Of a stretch of DNA of 64,000 nucleotides, positions 39,070 to 48,801 are shown in pieces (position 1 is the stretch's first letter; every line of letters begins with the position of its first letter). Below the pieces are notes generated by a model. The model saw only the letters and a program-made list of their open reading frames with translations, ran no database searches and was not told the origin of the DNA. Origin of the DNA: Marinobacter sp. (GTDB taxonomy: Bacteria > Pseudomonadota > Gammaproteobacteria > Pseudomonadales > Oleiphilaceae); assembly GCA_014359475.1 (NCBI GenBank), contig JACIZI010000005.1, positions 114,463 to 178,462 of the forward strand. Direction: 5' to 3'. Both the position numbers and the translations under genes were made by a program.

Positions 39070-41916
39070 TCAGGGTAACCGGTTGAGGGCCTGCTCCAGC
39101 TGCGCCCGGTGAGCCAGATAGCGGGCAGTGGGAATGTCCTGCTGATAGACATACGGCTCCAGATCATGGGGCAGATGCAAGTCGGTCAGATACACCGGAT
39201 AGGATTCTTCACTTCGCCGGCAGTCGCGGATATGGTTGCTGACAGCGCTAATCAGCTGGTCGCCCCAGGCCTGCAGGGTAAATTCCCGGTCATCACAGCA
39301 GATGTCGAACCCCAGACTGCCGTCGGTATTGCGCACACCAATCGCCTGCACCTCCATCCAGGTCACCGGTAACCGGCCGCCCGGCAGCGGACGACGCTCT
39401 GCCACCCATTGCCCTTCACGCTCCTGCAACTCGAACAATGCCATCTCCGGTGCGCCTGTTCCCAGATCACTGCGCAGCTGACGGCGCTCTGCCAGGTTTT
39501 CCAGAAACCGCACCAACGGCCGCAGCACATAGTCCCGGTGACCACCACGGCACTGCCAGCCAACCAGTGCCCCCTGCTCGTCCGCGACCCACAGATGAAG
39601 CCTGCGCTTGTCCTCCCGGTAGAAGATCTGGATGGTTTCCGGTTTGGCTTGCTCGCAGACCACCCGCAAACAAGGGTGGTCGGACAGGGTGGTTGCCTCG
39701 AATACCACGGGAGCAAAACGGGCTGTCGGCCGCAGCAGGTATTCTTCCAGCGCAGCGAGGTTGTCGAGAGCCAGAAATTCCGGCTCCAGGCCCCGGAATT
39801 GCAATACATAATAGCGGCCGCCCAGCCCAATAATATATCGCAAAGAATGGGGACCACGGCCACCGGCGAAGAAGCGGGACAGCAGATCGCGCACCAGGAT
39901 GGCAATTCTCCGGGCGATGGTGCTGCCATGCCCGGGTGTCTGGCACAACACTTCCAGCGCAGGCATTTCCCCCGGGGCAATGGCCACCGAGGCCAGCAGA
40001 TTTTTAAGACATTGCACCAGGGTATCCCCCGCTGCATAGTGCTGCAGACTAACCTCATGCCAGCTGTTCAGGGTCACCTGGTCAATGGATACCAGCAGAT
40101 TCGCCTCGCCACTGCCCATACCTACCGCCCGTTGGTAACCAGACAACCGGTGCCGTCCCAGGCCCTCCAGTGCCGCCTGGGGATCCACTCCGGCATTGAT
40201 AAACAACAGGCAGGCCAGGGGCCGCATCGCCCGGGCCAGGGCTTCCCGCGGAGCGGGAGGCAAGGGTACAGGGAGGTAATGCCGCAGCGCATCCAGCATC
40301 ACCGACAGATCGCCGGGATTGACAGATTCATCCGCACTGCGAACGTTCAGCCGGGTGCCACGGGTGAGCAGGCCATTCAGGTAACTCCACAACACCAGCT
40401 CCATCAGGTCTCCCGCTCTGCGTATGGGGGGCTGATGACCGGAGCGACCCGCGCTTTCCATATCCCGGAACATCCGCCAGCCTGTTGCGTCCCCGGGGCC
40501 TCCCGGCTCCGGACTCTGCACAAAACTGAGATTCTCTTCCGCCAGCGACGGAGCAAGCCCCGGATTGATCTGTTCGACCTTGCCCGCTTTACGCTGAAAG
40601 GCAGCGTAGAGTTTGCGGCCCAGCAGGTTCATATCCCGCTCACTGATAGCCGCCGCCCGGCCGTGCTCCCGGGCAAGCCGTGCCAGCAGCCGGTAACTGT
40701 GGGTAAGCTCACCCACCACACTACGGCGCAGGGCCAGCACGTCTTCTGCCCGCCACTGCTCCCGATTATCCAGCCAGAGCCGGCGGCGGAGCGGCCAGCC
40801 CCACTCCTCAACAAGACTTGCCAGCATGGCACGGCGCCAGTTACCAGTGTCAGACACCCGGGTGAGCGGCAGGCCGGCTTTCAGGTACAGGCTCTGGCGC
40901 ACCAGGTCGAGCCGGCCCTCCGCACCCGACACCTGTAACCAGGCTTCGAGGCGGCGGTACAACAACAGGTAGGGATCCAGCTCATCCGGATGGGTGCGCC
41001 CGGCAAACACCGCTTCCTTGAACCGCGCCGAAAGCAGGGGTTCCTCCCGGTTGCGGGCGTAACACTCAATCAACATCAATTTGAGCAAGGATTTCCAGGG
41101 CGTTTCTATGCCTTTGTAGAGCTGCCAGACACCGGCACCCAGGAATTCCTCCGCAGGCACGCAGGATACCGGTCCAAAATCCACGTAATCCCCGGCGCGG
41201 ATGAACCGGCACTGCAGCAGGTAATCCGCATACTCCCGATAGCGGTTTTCGTCCGCTGCGGGAATCAGCCACCACAGGGGACGGGCACCCGCCAGGTGTA
41301 CCGAGGTGCGATAAAACTCGTCCAGCAACAGATAATGCTGGGCGCTGCCGCAATTCTCGCCGGCGACTTCCGCGCTCTGCCGACCGGCCCGCCAATCCTC
41401 GGCGGAAAACACGAATACATGCAGCTCCACGCCCAGTGAATCGGCCCACTCCGCCAGCCCCGATGCCTTGCGTTCCAGTGCCCGCACCTGCCCGGCATCC
41501 AGCCCCGGCTGATGGCACAACCATACATCCAGGTCGCTGGTTACCGAATGCCCCAGTGACCCAGGACTGCCCATCAAAAACAGCGCCTCCAGTGCCGGCT
41601 GGCGCTTGCGATCCGGGCGATGGGGGAATGTTCGAGCGTGGCGGCGGGCGGCATGCAGTGCCGCTTCATCCGGCTCATAACAGGCAATACCGCAGGGGCA
41701 GTCGTTATCAGAGTAGCCCGGCAGTCCGGGATGATTGAGATGGAACACCAGGGGTAGCAGATCCAGAACCGCCTGTTGCCGGTAAGTCAGTGCGGAACGG
41801 GCCCGCAACCAACGTTGCCGGTTTACCTCCAGAAAGCGATCCGTCAGCCGCTTCAGAGTCTTGCGGTCGATTCCCTCATCATAATCAAGGACAATGGGTG
41901 GGCTCTGGGCTGACAC
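39070..41916 (-). CDS. cyaA: Class I adenylate cyclase
   Basis: Makes cyclic AMP from ATP. The 948-residue length and the N-terminal catalytic signature GSPGSLGHSVTSDLDVWLCH (about residues 120-139) are those of class I cyclases of Pseudomonas and enterobacteria. The C-terminal half is the regulatory region. I take the GTG at 41916 as start because CCGGAGAGACT precedes it and the protein then begins like other CyaA enzymes. An ORF extended to 42153 would overlap the divergent gene. cAMP with Vfr/CRP may tie to the type IV pilus system seen at the start of the window. Confidence 0.93.
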   Translation of the reverse strand: MSAQSPPIVLDYDEGIDRKTLKRLTDRFLEVNRQRWLRARSALTYRQQAVLDLLPLVFHLNHPGLPGYSDNDCPCGIACYEPDEAALHAARRHARTFPHRPDRKRQPALEALFLMGSPGSLGHSVTSDLDVWLCHQPGLDAGQVRALERKASGLAEWADSLGVELHVFVFSAEDWRAGRQSAEVAGENCGSAQHYLLLDEFYRTSVHLAGARPLWWLIPAADENRYREYADYLLQCRFIRAGDYVDFGPVSCVPAEEFLGAGVWQLYKGIETPWKSLLKLMLIECYARNREEPLLSARFKEAVFAGRTHPDELDPYLLLYRRLEAWLQVSGAEGRLDLVRQSLYLKAGLPLTRVSDTGNWRRAMLASLVEEWGWPLRRRLWLDNREQWRAEDVLALRRSVVGELTHSYRLLARLAREHGRAAAISERDMNLLGRKLYAAFQRKAGKVEQINPGLAPSLAEENLSFVQSPEPGGPGDATGWRMFRDMESAGRSGHQPPIRRAGDLMELVLWSYLNGLLTRGTRLNVRSADESVNPGDLSVMLDALRHYLPVPLPPAPREALARAMRPLACLLFINAGVDPQAALEGLGRHRLSGYQRAVGMGSGEANLLVSIDQVTLNSWHEVSLQHYAAGDTLVQCLKNLLASVAIAPGEMPALEVLCQTPGHGSTIARRIAILVRDLLSRFFAGGRGPHSLRYIIGLGGRYYVLQFRGLEPEFLALDNLAALEEYLLRPTARFAPVVFEATTLSDHPCLRVVCEQAKPETIQIFYREDKRRLHLWVADEQGALVGWQCRGGHRDYVLRPLVRFLENLAERRQLRSDLGTGAPEMALFELQEREGQWVAERRPLPGGRLPVTWMEVQAIGVRNTDGSLGFDICCDDREFTLQAWGDQLISAVSNHIRDCRRSEESYPVYLTDLHLPHDLEPYVYQQDIPTARYLAHRAQLEQALNRLP

Positions 41917-42042
41917 AGTCTCTCCGGGGAGGTTCCTTCTGACCTTATTATCAGTATCATGATGGCATCGTTGCAGAACCGGTAAAAAAAATAAAAGCGG
42001 CCGCGGGCTCCGGTCCGGAGTGCCCGCCAGAGGCAACCAGAC

Positions 42043-44484
42043 GTGAAAGAATTCTTGGTAAGTCGCTATCGCTCCGACAACCCCCAGGCGCAGGAGCGTC
42101 AGACGCTCATCCGCATTAACGACACCGGTAAAATTATCCACGCAGACTCCCACTGCGAGTCAGTGCTGGGTTACGAGGCGCAGGAACTCGAAGGCCGGCC
42201 GGTGCGCACGATTCTGGCCGCCCACGAGGATGACCCCTTCACGCCCGCCAACCGCCACCGCATCGAAAACGGCGACAAGGTGCTGATCACCCTGCGCCAC
42301 CGGGATCGATATTTCTTTACTGCAAGACTGACCCTGCGATCCAGCGTGAATGATTCGGATCAGGCGGCCACCGCCTGTATCCGGGTAAGGGACAATGTCC
42401 CGTTGGAAGCCCCCGTGGTGCGGCTGGCCGAATCCAGCGCCGGCATCGGCTTCTGGGACCTGGACACCCAGAACAACGAAGTGACCTGGAGCAGCGGCCT
42501 GTACCGGTTGCTGGGATTGCGTCCCGGCGCGGATATCACTCCGGATCAGGCGCTCTTCTACGCCCAGTCCCGACAGGGAAGGATACGGGCACTGGTGCGC
42601 CGCTGCATCCGGACCGGCAAGCCTTTCAGTATCGTGCTGGACATGCTTACCGCCCGTCAGCAGCCCAGCCGCATGAAGCTGACTGGCCAGGCCATCTACT
42701 GCGAGGGGCGGATCCACAAGCTGAGCGGCATCCTGATCAACCTGACAGACCAGCGGGAGCAAGAACAGGCACTGCAGAACAGCCGCAACCTCCTTGATGC
42801 CGTTACCTCCGCCAGCACCGACCTGATTGCGGCGGTGGACTGCGAACTGAACTTGTTGCAAGGCAACCAGGCCTTTGCAAAACAGTTCCAGAAACTGTTC
42901 GACCACTATCCGAGACCGGGGGATAACCTGTCGCGGCTGCTGAAAGATCACCCCAATGAACGCCGCATGATGGAGCGCCTGTGGCAGCGCGCCTTCGAGC
43001 GGGACAGTTTCCTGGTGGAAATGCCACTGGCCCAGCTCAATCCGGACCTGCCGGTGTATCAAATGCACTACCGACGGCTGGTCAACGGTGAGGGCGAAAC
43101 CTTTGGCGCAGTGCGCGTGGCCCGGGATACCAGCGCCCGGACACGCGCCGGTAACAGCGAATACCGCATCCGCCATGACCCGGTCACCGGCCTGCTCAAC
43201 CGGCGGGAGTTTCTCGCCCGGCTAGACCGCACCCTCAGGCAGAAGCGCCGCAAGTCGCTGGTGGGCAGTCTGCTGTATCTCGACCTGGACGATTTCGACA
43301 AGTTCAATGAAGAGGCCGGAAACAGTGCCGGCGACCGCTATCTGCGGGGGCTGGCAGGCAGCCTGGGCATTAAGGTACGCCAACGGGATGCGCTGGCAAG
43401 GCTTTCCGGTGACACCTTTGTGCTGCTGATGGAAAACTGCCCGGAGTCCCGGGCCAGGCAGATTGCCGGAGAGCTGATCCAGCATATCCGTGATTACCGG
43501 CTGGAATGGCAGGGACACGAACTGTACACCACCGCCACCGGCGGGCTGCTGATTCTGGATGGAGAATCGGATCAGGAACCGGAACAGCTGCTGGTGCAGG
43601 CCGCGGATCTTTGCCACACCGCCAGGATTGCCGGGCGTGACCGTTACCACACCGCCCACGCGGTCGTCGGCAATACCGTGGAAGGGGATGCCGGCCTGCT
43701 GCTGGAGCAGATCCATTACGCATTGGACAACCATAAGGTACTGTTGGAATTCCAGTCCATGAAGCCGGTCAACAGCGTCAGCTGGGGCGACCATATCGAA
43801 ATTCTGGCGCGAATTCCCGGCCAGAATGAGGATGAGCGAAGCATTCAGCCGGGGGCATTTTTGCCGATCGCGGAACGCTTTGATCTGGCCAAGCGGCTGG
43901 ACCGGGAGATTATCCGCCAGACTCTCGGCTGGCTGGAGCAACACCCGTTGTTGGAGCCCCGCCTCAAGTACTGCGGTTTCAACCTGTCCCTGGCGAGTAC
44001 CCTGGATGATACTTTTGCAGAGTTCATGGCAGAACAGCTCAAAGACTCACGTTACGCTCCGGAGGTGTTCTGCCTGGAAATCCGCGAAGCTCATGCCACC
44101 CAGTACCCTGAGGATGTCACGATACTGTGTGAAGCGCTGCACCATGTGGGCTGCCGTGTGGCACTGGACGGTGCCGGTGCCTCGGTGGAAAGCTACAGCC
44201 TGGCGGCGAAGCTGCCGGTCGACATCATCAAGCTGGATCGCAACATGATGCAGCATCTGGAGGATGACCCGGTGCAGGAAGTCATGGTCGAGGCCTTGCA
44301 CAAGATTGCCGAGGCGGCGGGCAAGGTGACTGTCGCCACCTTTATTGAAAACGACGACACCCTGCGCCATGTGCGCGCCCTGGGCATCCATTACGGCCAG
44401 GGCTACCGGTTGTTCCGGCCCCAACCCCTGAGCGCACTGAAGCCGGCCGCCGTGGAGCTGGCGACCGGCCGGATCGGCGGTTAG
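42043..44484 (+). CDS. PAS-GGDEF-EAL protein with degenerate catalytic motifs
   Basis: An 813-residue cytoplasmic protein with two or three PAS-like domains (about 15-110, 125-240, 250-365), GGDEF (375-545) and EAL (555-805). The cyclase loop reads SGDTF (455-459) in place of GGDEF, and no RxxD I-site is evident. In the EAL domain the EAL motif is EIL (586-588), the paired aspartates DDFG have become DGAG (709-712), and the AEGVE glutamate is a threonine (ATFIE, 765-769), while N647, E679, K730 and Q786 remain. It may thus be a cyclic di-GMP receptor rather than an enzyme. It is divergent from cyaA and overlaps the argH stop tail-to-tail. Confidence 0.88.
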   Translation: MKEFLVSRYRSDNPQAQERQTLIRINDTGKIIHADSHCESVLGYEAQELEGRPVRTILAAHEDDPFTPANRHRIENGDKVLITLRHRDRYFFTARLTLRSSVNDSDQAATACIRVRDNVPLEAPVVRLAESSAGIGFWDLDTQNNEVTWSSGLYRLLGLRPGADITPDQALFYAQSRQGRIRALVRRCIRTGKPFSIVLDMLTARQQPSRMKLTGQAIYCEGRIHKLSGILINLTDQREQEQALQNSRNLLDAVTSASTDLIAAVDCELNLLQGNQAFAKQFQKLFDHYPRPGDNLSRLLKDHPNERRMMERLWQRAFERDSFLVEMPLAQLNPDLPVYQMHYRRLVNGEGETFGAVRVARDTSARTRAGNSEYRIRHDPVTGLLNRREFLARLDRTLRQKRRKSLVGSLLYLDLDDFDKFNEEAGNSAGDRYLRGLAGSLGIKVRQRDALARLSGDTFVLLMENCPESRARQIAGELIQHIRDYRLEWQGHELYTTATGGLLILDGESDQEPEQLLVQAADLCHTARIAGRDRYHTAHAVVGNTVEGDAGLLLEQIHYALDNHKVLLEFQSMKPVNSVSWGDHIEILARIPGQNEDERSIQPGAFLPIAERFDLAKRLDREIIRQTLGWLEQHPLLEPRLKYCGFNLSLASTLDDTFAEFMAEQLKDSRYAPEVFCLEIREAHATQYPEDVTILCEALHHVGCRVALDGAGASVESYSLAAKLPVDIIKLDRNMMQHLEDDPVQEVMVEALHKIAEAAGKVTVATFIENDDTLRHVRALGIHYGQGYRLFRPQPLSALKPAAVELATGRIGG

Positions 44485-45875
44485 CCTTCCGCCTTTCTGG
44501 CTCTGGCCACCGCTGCCCGGACCTGATCCGGGGCGGTGCCGCCGAGGTGATCCCGGGCCTGCACGGAGCCTTCCAGGGTCAGGACATCGAACACATCCTC
44601 GCCAATCACATCGGAGAACTGGCGCAGCTCATCCAGTGTCATATCGGACAGATCCCGGCCTTCAGCCACTCCGAAGGCCACGGATTTACCGACAATTTCG
44701 TGGGCATCCCGGAAGGGCACGCCTTTCTTGACCAGATAATCCGCCAGATCCGTCGCGGTGGAAAAGCCGCTCTTGGCCGCCACCCGCATGTTCGCCGATT
44801 TTGACCGGATCGCCGGCACCATGTCGGCGTAGGCTTTGAGGCAGCCCTTGACGGTATCCACGGTATCAAACAGCGGTTCCTTGTCTTCCTGATTGTCCTT
44901 GTTGTAGGCCAGCGGCTGGCTCTTCATCAGGGTCAGCAGGCTGATCAGGTGGCCATTCACCCGGCCAGTCTTGCCCCGCACCAGTTCCGGCACATCCGGA
45001 TTCTTCTTCTGGGGCATGATCGACGAACCGGTGCAGAAGCGGTCCGGCAGGTCGATGAAATCGAACTGCGCCGAGGTCCACAGCACCAGCTCTTCGCTGA
45101 AGCGGGACAGGTGGGTCATCAGCAGGGCCGCAAAGCTGCAGAACTCGATGGCAAAGTCCCGGTCACTGACCGAATCCAGGGAGTTTTCAGTCGGCCGGTC
45201 AAAGCCCAGCAGCCGGGCGGTCATGGCACGGTCAATCGGATAGGTGGTGCCCGCCAGTGCGGCGGCGCCCAGCGGCATTACATTGACCCGCTTGCGACAG
45301 TCCTGCAGCCGCTCGGCATCACGTACCAGCATTTCGTACCAGGCCAGCAGGTGATGACCGAAGGTGACCGGCTGGGCGGTCTGCAGGTGGGTGAAGCCGG
45401 GCATAATGGTGTCCGCTTCCCGCTCGGCCAGATCCAGCAGACCGCTGCGCAGGCGCTGCAGTTCGGCGGCAATCACGTCGATTTCGTCCCGCAGCCAGAG
45501 GCGGATATCGGTGGCCACCTGGTCGTTGCGACTGCGCCCGGTGTGCAGCTTCTTGCCGGTGATACCGATACGGTCAGTCAGCCGGGCCTCGATGTTCATG
45601 TGCACATCTTCCAGGCTCACCGACCACTGGAATTCGCCTTTTTCGATATCCTGGCGCACACCGTCCAGCCCCTCGATAATCGCGTCCCGCTCCTCAGTGG
45701 TCAGTACACCCACTTCCGCCAGCATGGTGGCATGGGCCACCGAGCCCGTAATATCATGGTGGTAGAGCCGCTGGTCAAACGCCACGGAAGCCGTGAACCG
45801 CTCCACAAAAGCGTCCGTCGGCTCACTGAAACGACCACCCCAGGGCTTATCGGAACTCTTGCTTTGATCCGTCAT
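44481..45875 (-). CDS. argH: Argininosuccinate lyase
   Basis: Last enzyme of arginine synthesis; cleaves argininosuccinate to arginine and fumarate. The 464 residues carry the superfamily signature [16 protein letters not shown] (about residues 280-295), the [13 protein letters not shown] segment and the [10 protein letters not shown] region. GGAG lies 10 bases before the ATG. Only about 15 bases separate its start codon from the proposed end of the mobile island, so its promoter is probably supplied or altered by inserted DNA. Confidence 0.97.
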   Translation of the reverse strand: MTDQSKSSDKPWGGRFSEPTDAFVERFTASVAFDQRLYHHDITGSVAHATMLAEVGVLTTEERDAIIEGLDGVRQDIEKGEFQWSVSLEDVHMNIEARLTDRIGITGKKLHTGRSRNDQVATDIRLWLRDEIDVIAAELQRLRSGLLDLAEREADTIMPGFTHLQTAQPVTFGHHLLAWYEMLVRDAERLQDCRKRVNVMPLGAAALAGTTYPIDRAMTARLLGFDRPTENSLDSVSDRDFAIEFCSFAALLMTHLSRFSEELVLWTSAQFDFIDLPDRFCTGSSIMPQKKNPDVPELVRGKTGRVNGHLISLLTLMKSQPLAYNKDNQEDKEPLFDTVDTVKGCLKAYADMVPAIRSKSANMRVAAKSGFSTATDLADYLVKKGVPFRDAHEIVGKSVAFGVAEGRDLSDMTLDELRQFSDVIGEDVFDVLTLEGSVQARDHLGGTAPDQVRAAVARARKAEG

Positions 45876-45889
45876 GGTTTTAGAACTCC

Positions 45890-45904
45890 AGTAACATGTA
45901 ACAT
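45890..45904 (+). repeat. Proposed left end site of the island
   Basis: AGTAACATGTAACAT, itself a tandem of GTAACAT heptamers. Its near copy lies in inverted orientation at 54087-54101 (13 of 15 positions match, the two differences being A/G). Only 14 bases separate it from the argH start codon. Confidence 0.5.
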
Positions 45905-46109
45905 TTTCTCAAGTGCCTGTTTTTACAAGAAATCAGTAAAGTAACACTTTTTGGTGTTTTCCGCGTAATTTTGACCTCATTGTAACCTTTCAAGATTCAG
46001 GAATCGCGATGAATTTCGTGGGACGGTGGGAGGTTGCCAAGCAACTTTTAGGTGGCTGTACATACTCGGCAGGAGGGAAATTCTATGAGTGCTTGAACGC
46101 GTTCGTAAG

Positions 46110-46128
46110 GGTCGCAAAGCGAACATTC
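46110..46128 (+). repeat. 19-base direct repeat, copy 1 (upstream of lipoprotein gene)
   Basis: GGTCGCAAAGCGAACATTC; 18 of 19 bases are repeated at 47354-47372, so the two copies bracket the lipoprotein gene. Part of this copy also pairs with TCGCTTTG at 46148-46155. Confidence 0.6.
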
Positions 46129-46167
46129 AGATCAAAGTCCGAAGGGCTCGCTTTGAGGGTAGTGTGT

Positions 46168-46272
46168 GTCATGCGTATTTGGGTAAGTCCAATCATAGGC
46201 CAGGAGTGTCTAGTACACCGGGGTAAGTCCGTTTGAGGCGCGGGTCAGTCATACATATCGGGGTAAGCCCAA
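46168..46272 (+). repeat. Three imperfect direct repeats with an exact 40-base period
   Basis: GGGTAAG(T/C)CC occurs at 46181, 46221 and 46261, exactly 40 bases apart, each preceded by GTC 13 bases earlier. Copies 1 and 3 agree at 20 of 25 positions from GTC onward; copy 2 shares mainly GTC and GGGTAAGTCC. The phase is close to four helical turns, which suggests protein binding on one DNA face. Confidence 0.6.
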
Positions 46273-46403
46273 GACCTGAACCTCTGGTACTATTCACTGC
46301 ACGAAAACAAACTTTTCCAGCTATTCGCTTCTAGGAACGGGGTGACTGGAGGCAAGAAAAGCATAAAGTCTAGCTACGCGCATTACAAAACGGAGTACTT
46401 AAG

Positions 46404-47264
46404 ATGATTCGAACGCACAGCCCATTACTGCCAATCGCCATTTTTGTTATTGGGCTGTTAAGCGGCTGCGGCACAAGGATGTCATCCCAAGTGGATACCC
46501 AACCAGTGCCTATCGGCAATCAACACGTTGTGTACGAGCGCGGTGTTCCGTTAATTCAGAATATTGGCGAAAATACAACAGTAGTCGTCGCTCCTATGCA
46601 AACGCCACGAAGGTATCCTTATAGAAATAGTTTCTGGATTTCAGTAAGCAACAATTCGCCAGAAAGGTCGTTTCTCTTTGCAATTAAAGATATAAGCATC
46701 CACTACAACGACACCCCCATTAAAATCCTTTCCTACGCAGAAGCCGAAAACGAGGCTTATACGGCAATGCAGGATCAACAAATGGTGGCGGCACTGGCTT
46801 ACACCGCACAATCATTGAATGCTCAGGCGGCATCAACTTCAACCGTCCGCAGCACATCTAGTTCAGGTACTAGCTACCAAGTCTATGACCCCGCAAAAAC
46901 TCAACAGCTAAATATGCAGGCGGGAGAGCAGCTTAAGTCCAATCAAACTGAAGCAGCTTCGGCCTACGAGTCTAGAGTTGACGCACTCGAGGGATACGTC
47001 AGACGAGACACCATTGTTCCTGGCGAAACGTTCAGCGGTTACTTCATGTTCCGGATTCCAAACTTTCAAGCTGGAAAGGCTAACAATCTATCCATCAAAG
47101 TTACTGCGGAAAATGGGGTGCATGAGTTTAGGTTTCGCGAGTTCAACCTTGGGCTGAACCCATCACAAATAGATTCCGCTGCTTCAGCGGATGACCAGAA
47201 AAATGCAACTCAAGCCACCTCCAATGGAATCTTTTTGAAGGGTCGTAAACTTTGGGGAATGTAG
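46404..47264 (+). CDS. Island cargo: putative lipoprotein of unknown function
   Basis: A 286-residue protein with a lipoprotein signal (ILAIF-type hydrophobic core, lipobox LLSGC with Cys at about residue 22). The mature part has a beta-rich N-terminal half, a Ser/Thr/Ala/Gln-rich low-complexity middle (about 130-185) and a second beta-rich part (TIVPGETFSGYFMFRIPNF). CGGAG precedes the ATG. Base composition is clearly lower in GC than the backbone. I do not recognise the family. Lipid anchoring suggests a periplasmic or outer-membrane face location. Confidence 0.72.
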   Translation: MIRTHSPLLPIAIFVIGLLSGCGTRMSSQVDTQPVPIGNQHVVYERGVPLIQNIGENTTVVVAPMQTPRRYPYRNSFWISVSNNSPERSFLFAIKDISIHYNDTPIKILSYAEAENEAYTAMQDQQMVAALAYTAQSLNAQAASTSTVRSTSSSGTSYQVYDPAKTQQLNMQAGEQLKSNQTEAASAYESRVDALEGYVRRDTIVPGETFSGYFMFRIPNFQAGKANNLSIKVTAENGVHEFRFREFNLGLNPSQIDSAASADDQKNATQATSNGIFLKGRKLWGM

Positions 47265-47353
47265 GGTGCTCCCCCACTTTTAGCGTTGGCGTACTCAAAA
47301 TGAGACCTCAGGCCATCATGGTCAACTTCTGTTTAGAAAGAGATGGTAACCGA

Positions 47354-47372
47354 GGTCGCAAAGCGGACATTC
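47354..47372 (+). repeat. 19-base direct repeat, copy 2 (downstream of lipoprotein gene)
   Basis: GGTCGCAAAGCGGACATTC, one base different from the copy at 46110-46128. Here GCGGA-CAT-TCCGC also forms a small perfect hairpin. The 249 bases around it, between the lipoprotein gene and the next gene, contain an 83-codon frame that I do not accept as a gene. Confidence 0.55.
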
Positions 47373-47513
47373 CGCAGCTTGCTATGGCTCATACTGCAAC
47401 TTTAAAGAAGAGCCCTTTAGGTACGGATAGTGATTTAAAGTGTGTAGTTTTGAAATCAATGGATCGGATCTGGGCAGCTAAGCTTACAATATCGACTGTA
47501 TGAGTGGTATTTC

Positions 47514-47858
47514 ATGTCAAAAGTTAATAATCTAGTGAAGGCAGGTAGCGAAAAAGAGTCCATAGACTTTCTGGTAAAATACCGTGATGAGCTTATTCAT
47601 GAGATAGAGGTTGGCAAAAATCATATTGAAAAATTGAATACCATTTCAATCGAGAAAGAGGGCCGCCAAGAAGCGATTGATAGGGTGGAGAAAAAACTCG
47701 CTGAACATCAGAATGAGCTGAAGGCTGTTGACTCTAAAATCAAATTGGGGTTTTTCGATCTCGCATCCGAGAAAGAAATTAAAAAAATCAAGAATAGAAG
47801 ATGGTTGATTGTATTTTTCGGAGCCGCACTTGTGATTTTATTTTTTTATCTATTTTAG
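47514..47858 (+). CDS. Island cargo: coiled-coil protein with C-terminal membrane helix
   Basis: A 114-residue protein. Residues 5-85 are lysine/glutamate-rich heptad helices (EVGKNHIEKLNTISIEKEGR, then KKLAEHQNELKAVDSK). The C-terminus is one hydrophobic helix after a basic patch (KNRRWLIVFFGAALVILFFY), which makes it a tail-anchored inner-membrane protein facing the cytoplasm. AT-rich codon use marks it as foreign to the backbone. No family recognised. Confidence 0.65.
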   Translation: MSKVNNLVKAGSEKESIDFLVKYRDELIHEIEVGKNHIEKLNTISIEKEGRQEAIDRVEKKLAEHQNELKAVDSKIKLGFFDLASEKEIKKIKNRRWLIVFFGAALVILFFYLF

Positions 47859-47928
47859 TGAATTTTTCATAGTTAGTGTAAGCCAGAAATTTATTAAATC
47901 TCACCAGCAATTCCGGTTACCCTTTATA

Positions 47929-47943
47929 AGGGTGGTAAAATCC
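47929..47943. repeat. Perfect inverted repeat in the island intergenic region
   Basis: ACCCTT-TAT-AAGGGT, about 70 bases after the coiled-coil gene and 170 bases before the next. It lacks a T-run, so an operator or mRNA hairpin is as likely as a terminator. The rest of this 259-base gap is AT-rich, with no gene seen. Confidence 0.4.
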
Positions 47944-48117
47944 TACGCTAGTTGAACGTGAAATTTTATGTGCGCCGACGCGGCAGTATTTAATTAGCGA
48001 TAAGGCAAGAATATAAATATCACCAACTTACTTGACCAAGCTAAATTCGGTAGGACACAATCGATAATTTATACTTACAGGAATCTAATTTCGACTTTAA
48101 TTACATGGGAAGCAAAG

Positions 48118-48798
48118 ATGAAAAAATTGGTCATAAACGTATTTGCCGTCATCGCAATCGCAGGGATTGGTTACTTTTTTGGCTTGAAGCATGAAGAGAA
48201 TAAAACGGCCTTATCCTCTGGTTTCTTAAAGACTAGCCAGGAAGATCAAGGAAGACTCATTCTTCATGTGGATGAAGATATGAAGATCCAATCCCTTCTC
48301 AATTCTAAAACATGGGGAAAGACATCTTTTACAGAAACAAAGTTGGAATTAAATTATCGATCTGAAGTCAAGCCGGACTCTTTAATAGTAGAGAGAAACA
48401 CTCCTAATGGCATAAAGTTTTTGGTTAGATTTTCTAATGCCAATGTAAACCTGCCTCTGGAGTTTGATAAGAGTTTTGACGGTTTTAACCAATGGGGAGA
48501 GCTGGAAGAGGGTTACTATGTACAAGTAGCGGAGTATGATTTCGACAACGATGAAAAACCAGAAATTATTATCGCTATTGGTAATGGGTTGACTGACCTA
48601 GTAGTCAATATTATTGAGTACCATGCGCCCCAGTTGCCCAAAGATGCAGAGCGCACTGCCAACTGGACTTTGATTGGTTCGTTCCGGGGGCAGGGAAAAG
48701 CCTTTGTCGAAGGAGCGTCTATCCAGCTACCCTTTGGTGGGCAAGGTAGATATACCGAACACACTTGGGTCAAGAATAAATTTGTAGAAACCAACTAA
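48118..48798 (+). CDS. Island cargo: membrane-anchored periplasmic protein of unknown function
   Basis: A 226-residue protein with an N-terminal helix (VINVFAVIAIAGIGYFFGL, about residues 5-23) that may act as an anchor or signal. The rest is beta-rich. It contains an acidic calcium-loop-like motif DFDNDEKPEIII (about residues 140-151) of the kind seen in FG-GAP/VCBS or EF-like repeats, then GGQGRYTEHTWVKNKF near the end. Codon use is AT-rich. No family recognised. It may work with the two other envelope proteins of this cargo. Confidence 0.65.
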   Translation: MKKLVINVFAVIAIAGIGYFFGLKHEENKTALSSGFLKTSQEDQGRLILHVDEDMKIQSLLNSKTWGKTSFTETKLELNYRSEVKPDSLIVERNTPNGIKFLVRFSNANVNLPLEFDKSFDGFNQWGELEEGYYVQVAEYDFDNDEKPEIIIAIGNGLTDLVVNIIEYHAPQLPKDAERTANWTLIGSFRGQGKAFVEGASIQLPFGGQGRYTEHTWVKNKFVETN

Positions 48799-48801
48799 CA
48801 A

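Larger units (their letters stand above)
45905..46403. other. AT-rich island end and non-coding leader region
   Basis: About 500 bases without a convincing gene. The first 100 are AT-rich with repeated GTAAC words (GTAACACTTT at 45941, TGTAACCTTT at 45981). A 75-codon frame from 46009 lacks a ribosome-binding site and resembles no protein known to me. The segment holds an 8-bp inverted pair CAAAGCGA (46115-46122) and TCGCTTTG (46148-46155), and three motifs phased at 40 bases. It ends in the promoter and leader of the lipoprotein gene. Confidence 0.55.

Noticed and set aside
39409-40938. 509-codon open frame opposite cyaA
   Set aside because: Antisense shadow of a well-identified adenylate cyclase; no start signals or family resemblance.
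46009-46236. 75-codon open frame in the AT-rich island end
   Set aside because: It has no ribosome-binding site and no recognisable domain, and it runs through the 40-base-phased repeats and the hairpin-forming repeat, so the DNA structure explains the sequence better than a protein.
46168-46272. Regular 40-base spacing considered as a CRISPR array
   Set aside because: Only about 10 bases are strictly conserved in three copies, there are no cas genes, and the unit lacks a 23-40-base repeat; a protein-binding array is more likely.
47252-47503. 83-codon open frame after the cargo lipoprotein gene
   Set aside because: It starts inside the end of the lipoprotein gene without a ribosome site, shows no protein-like pattern and covers the second 19-base repeat.
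47929-47943. Palindrome ACCCTT-TAT-AAGGGT as an intrinsic terminator
   Set aside because: No T-run follows on either strand, so it is listed only as an inverted repeat.
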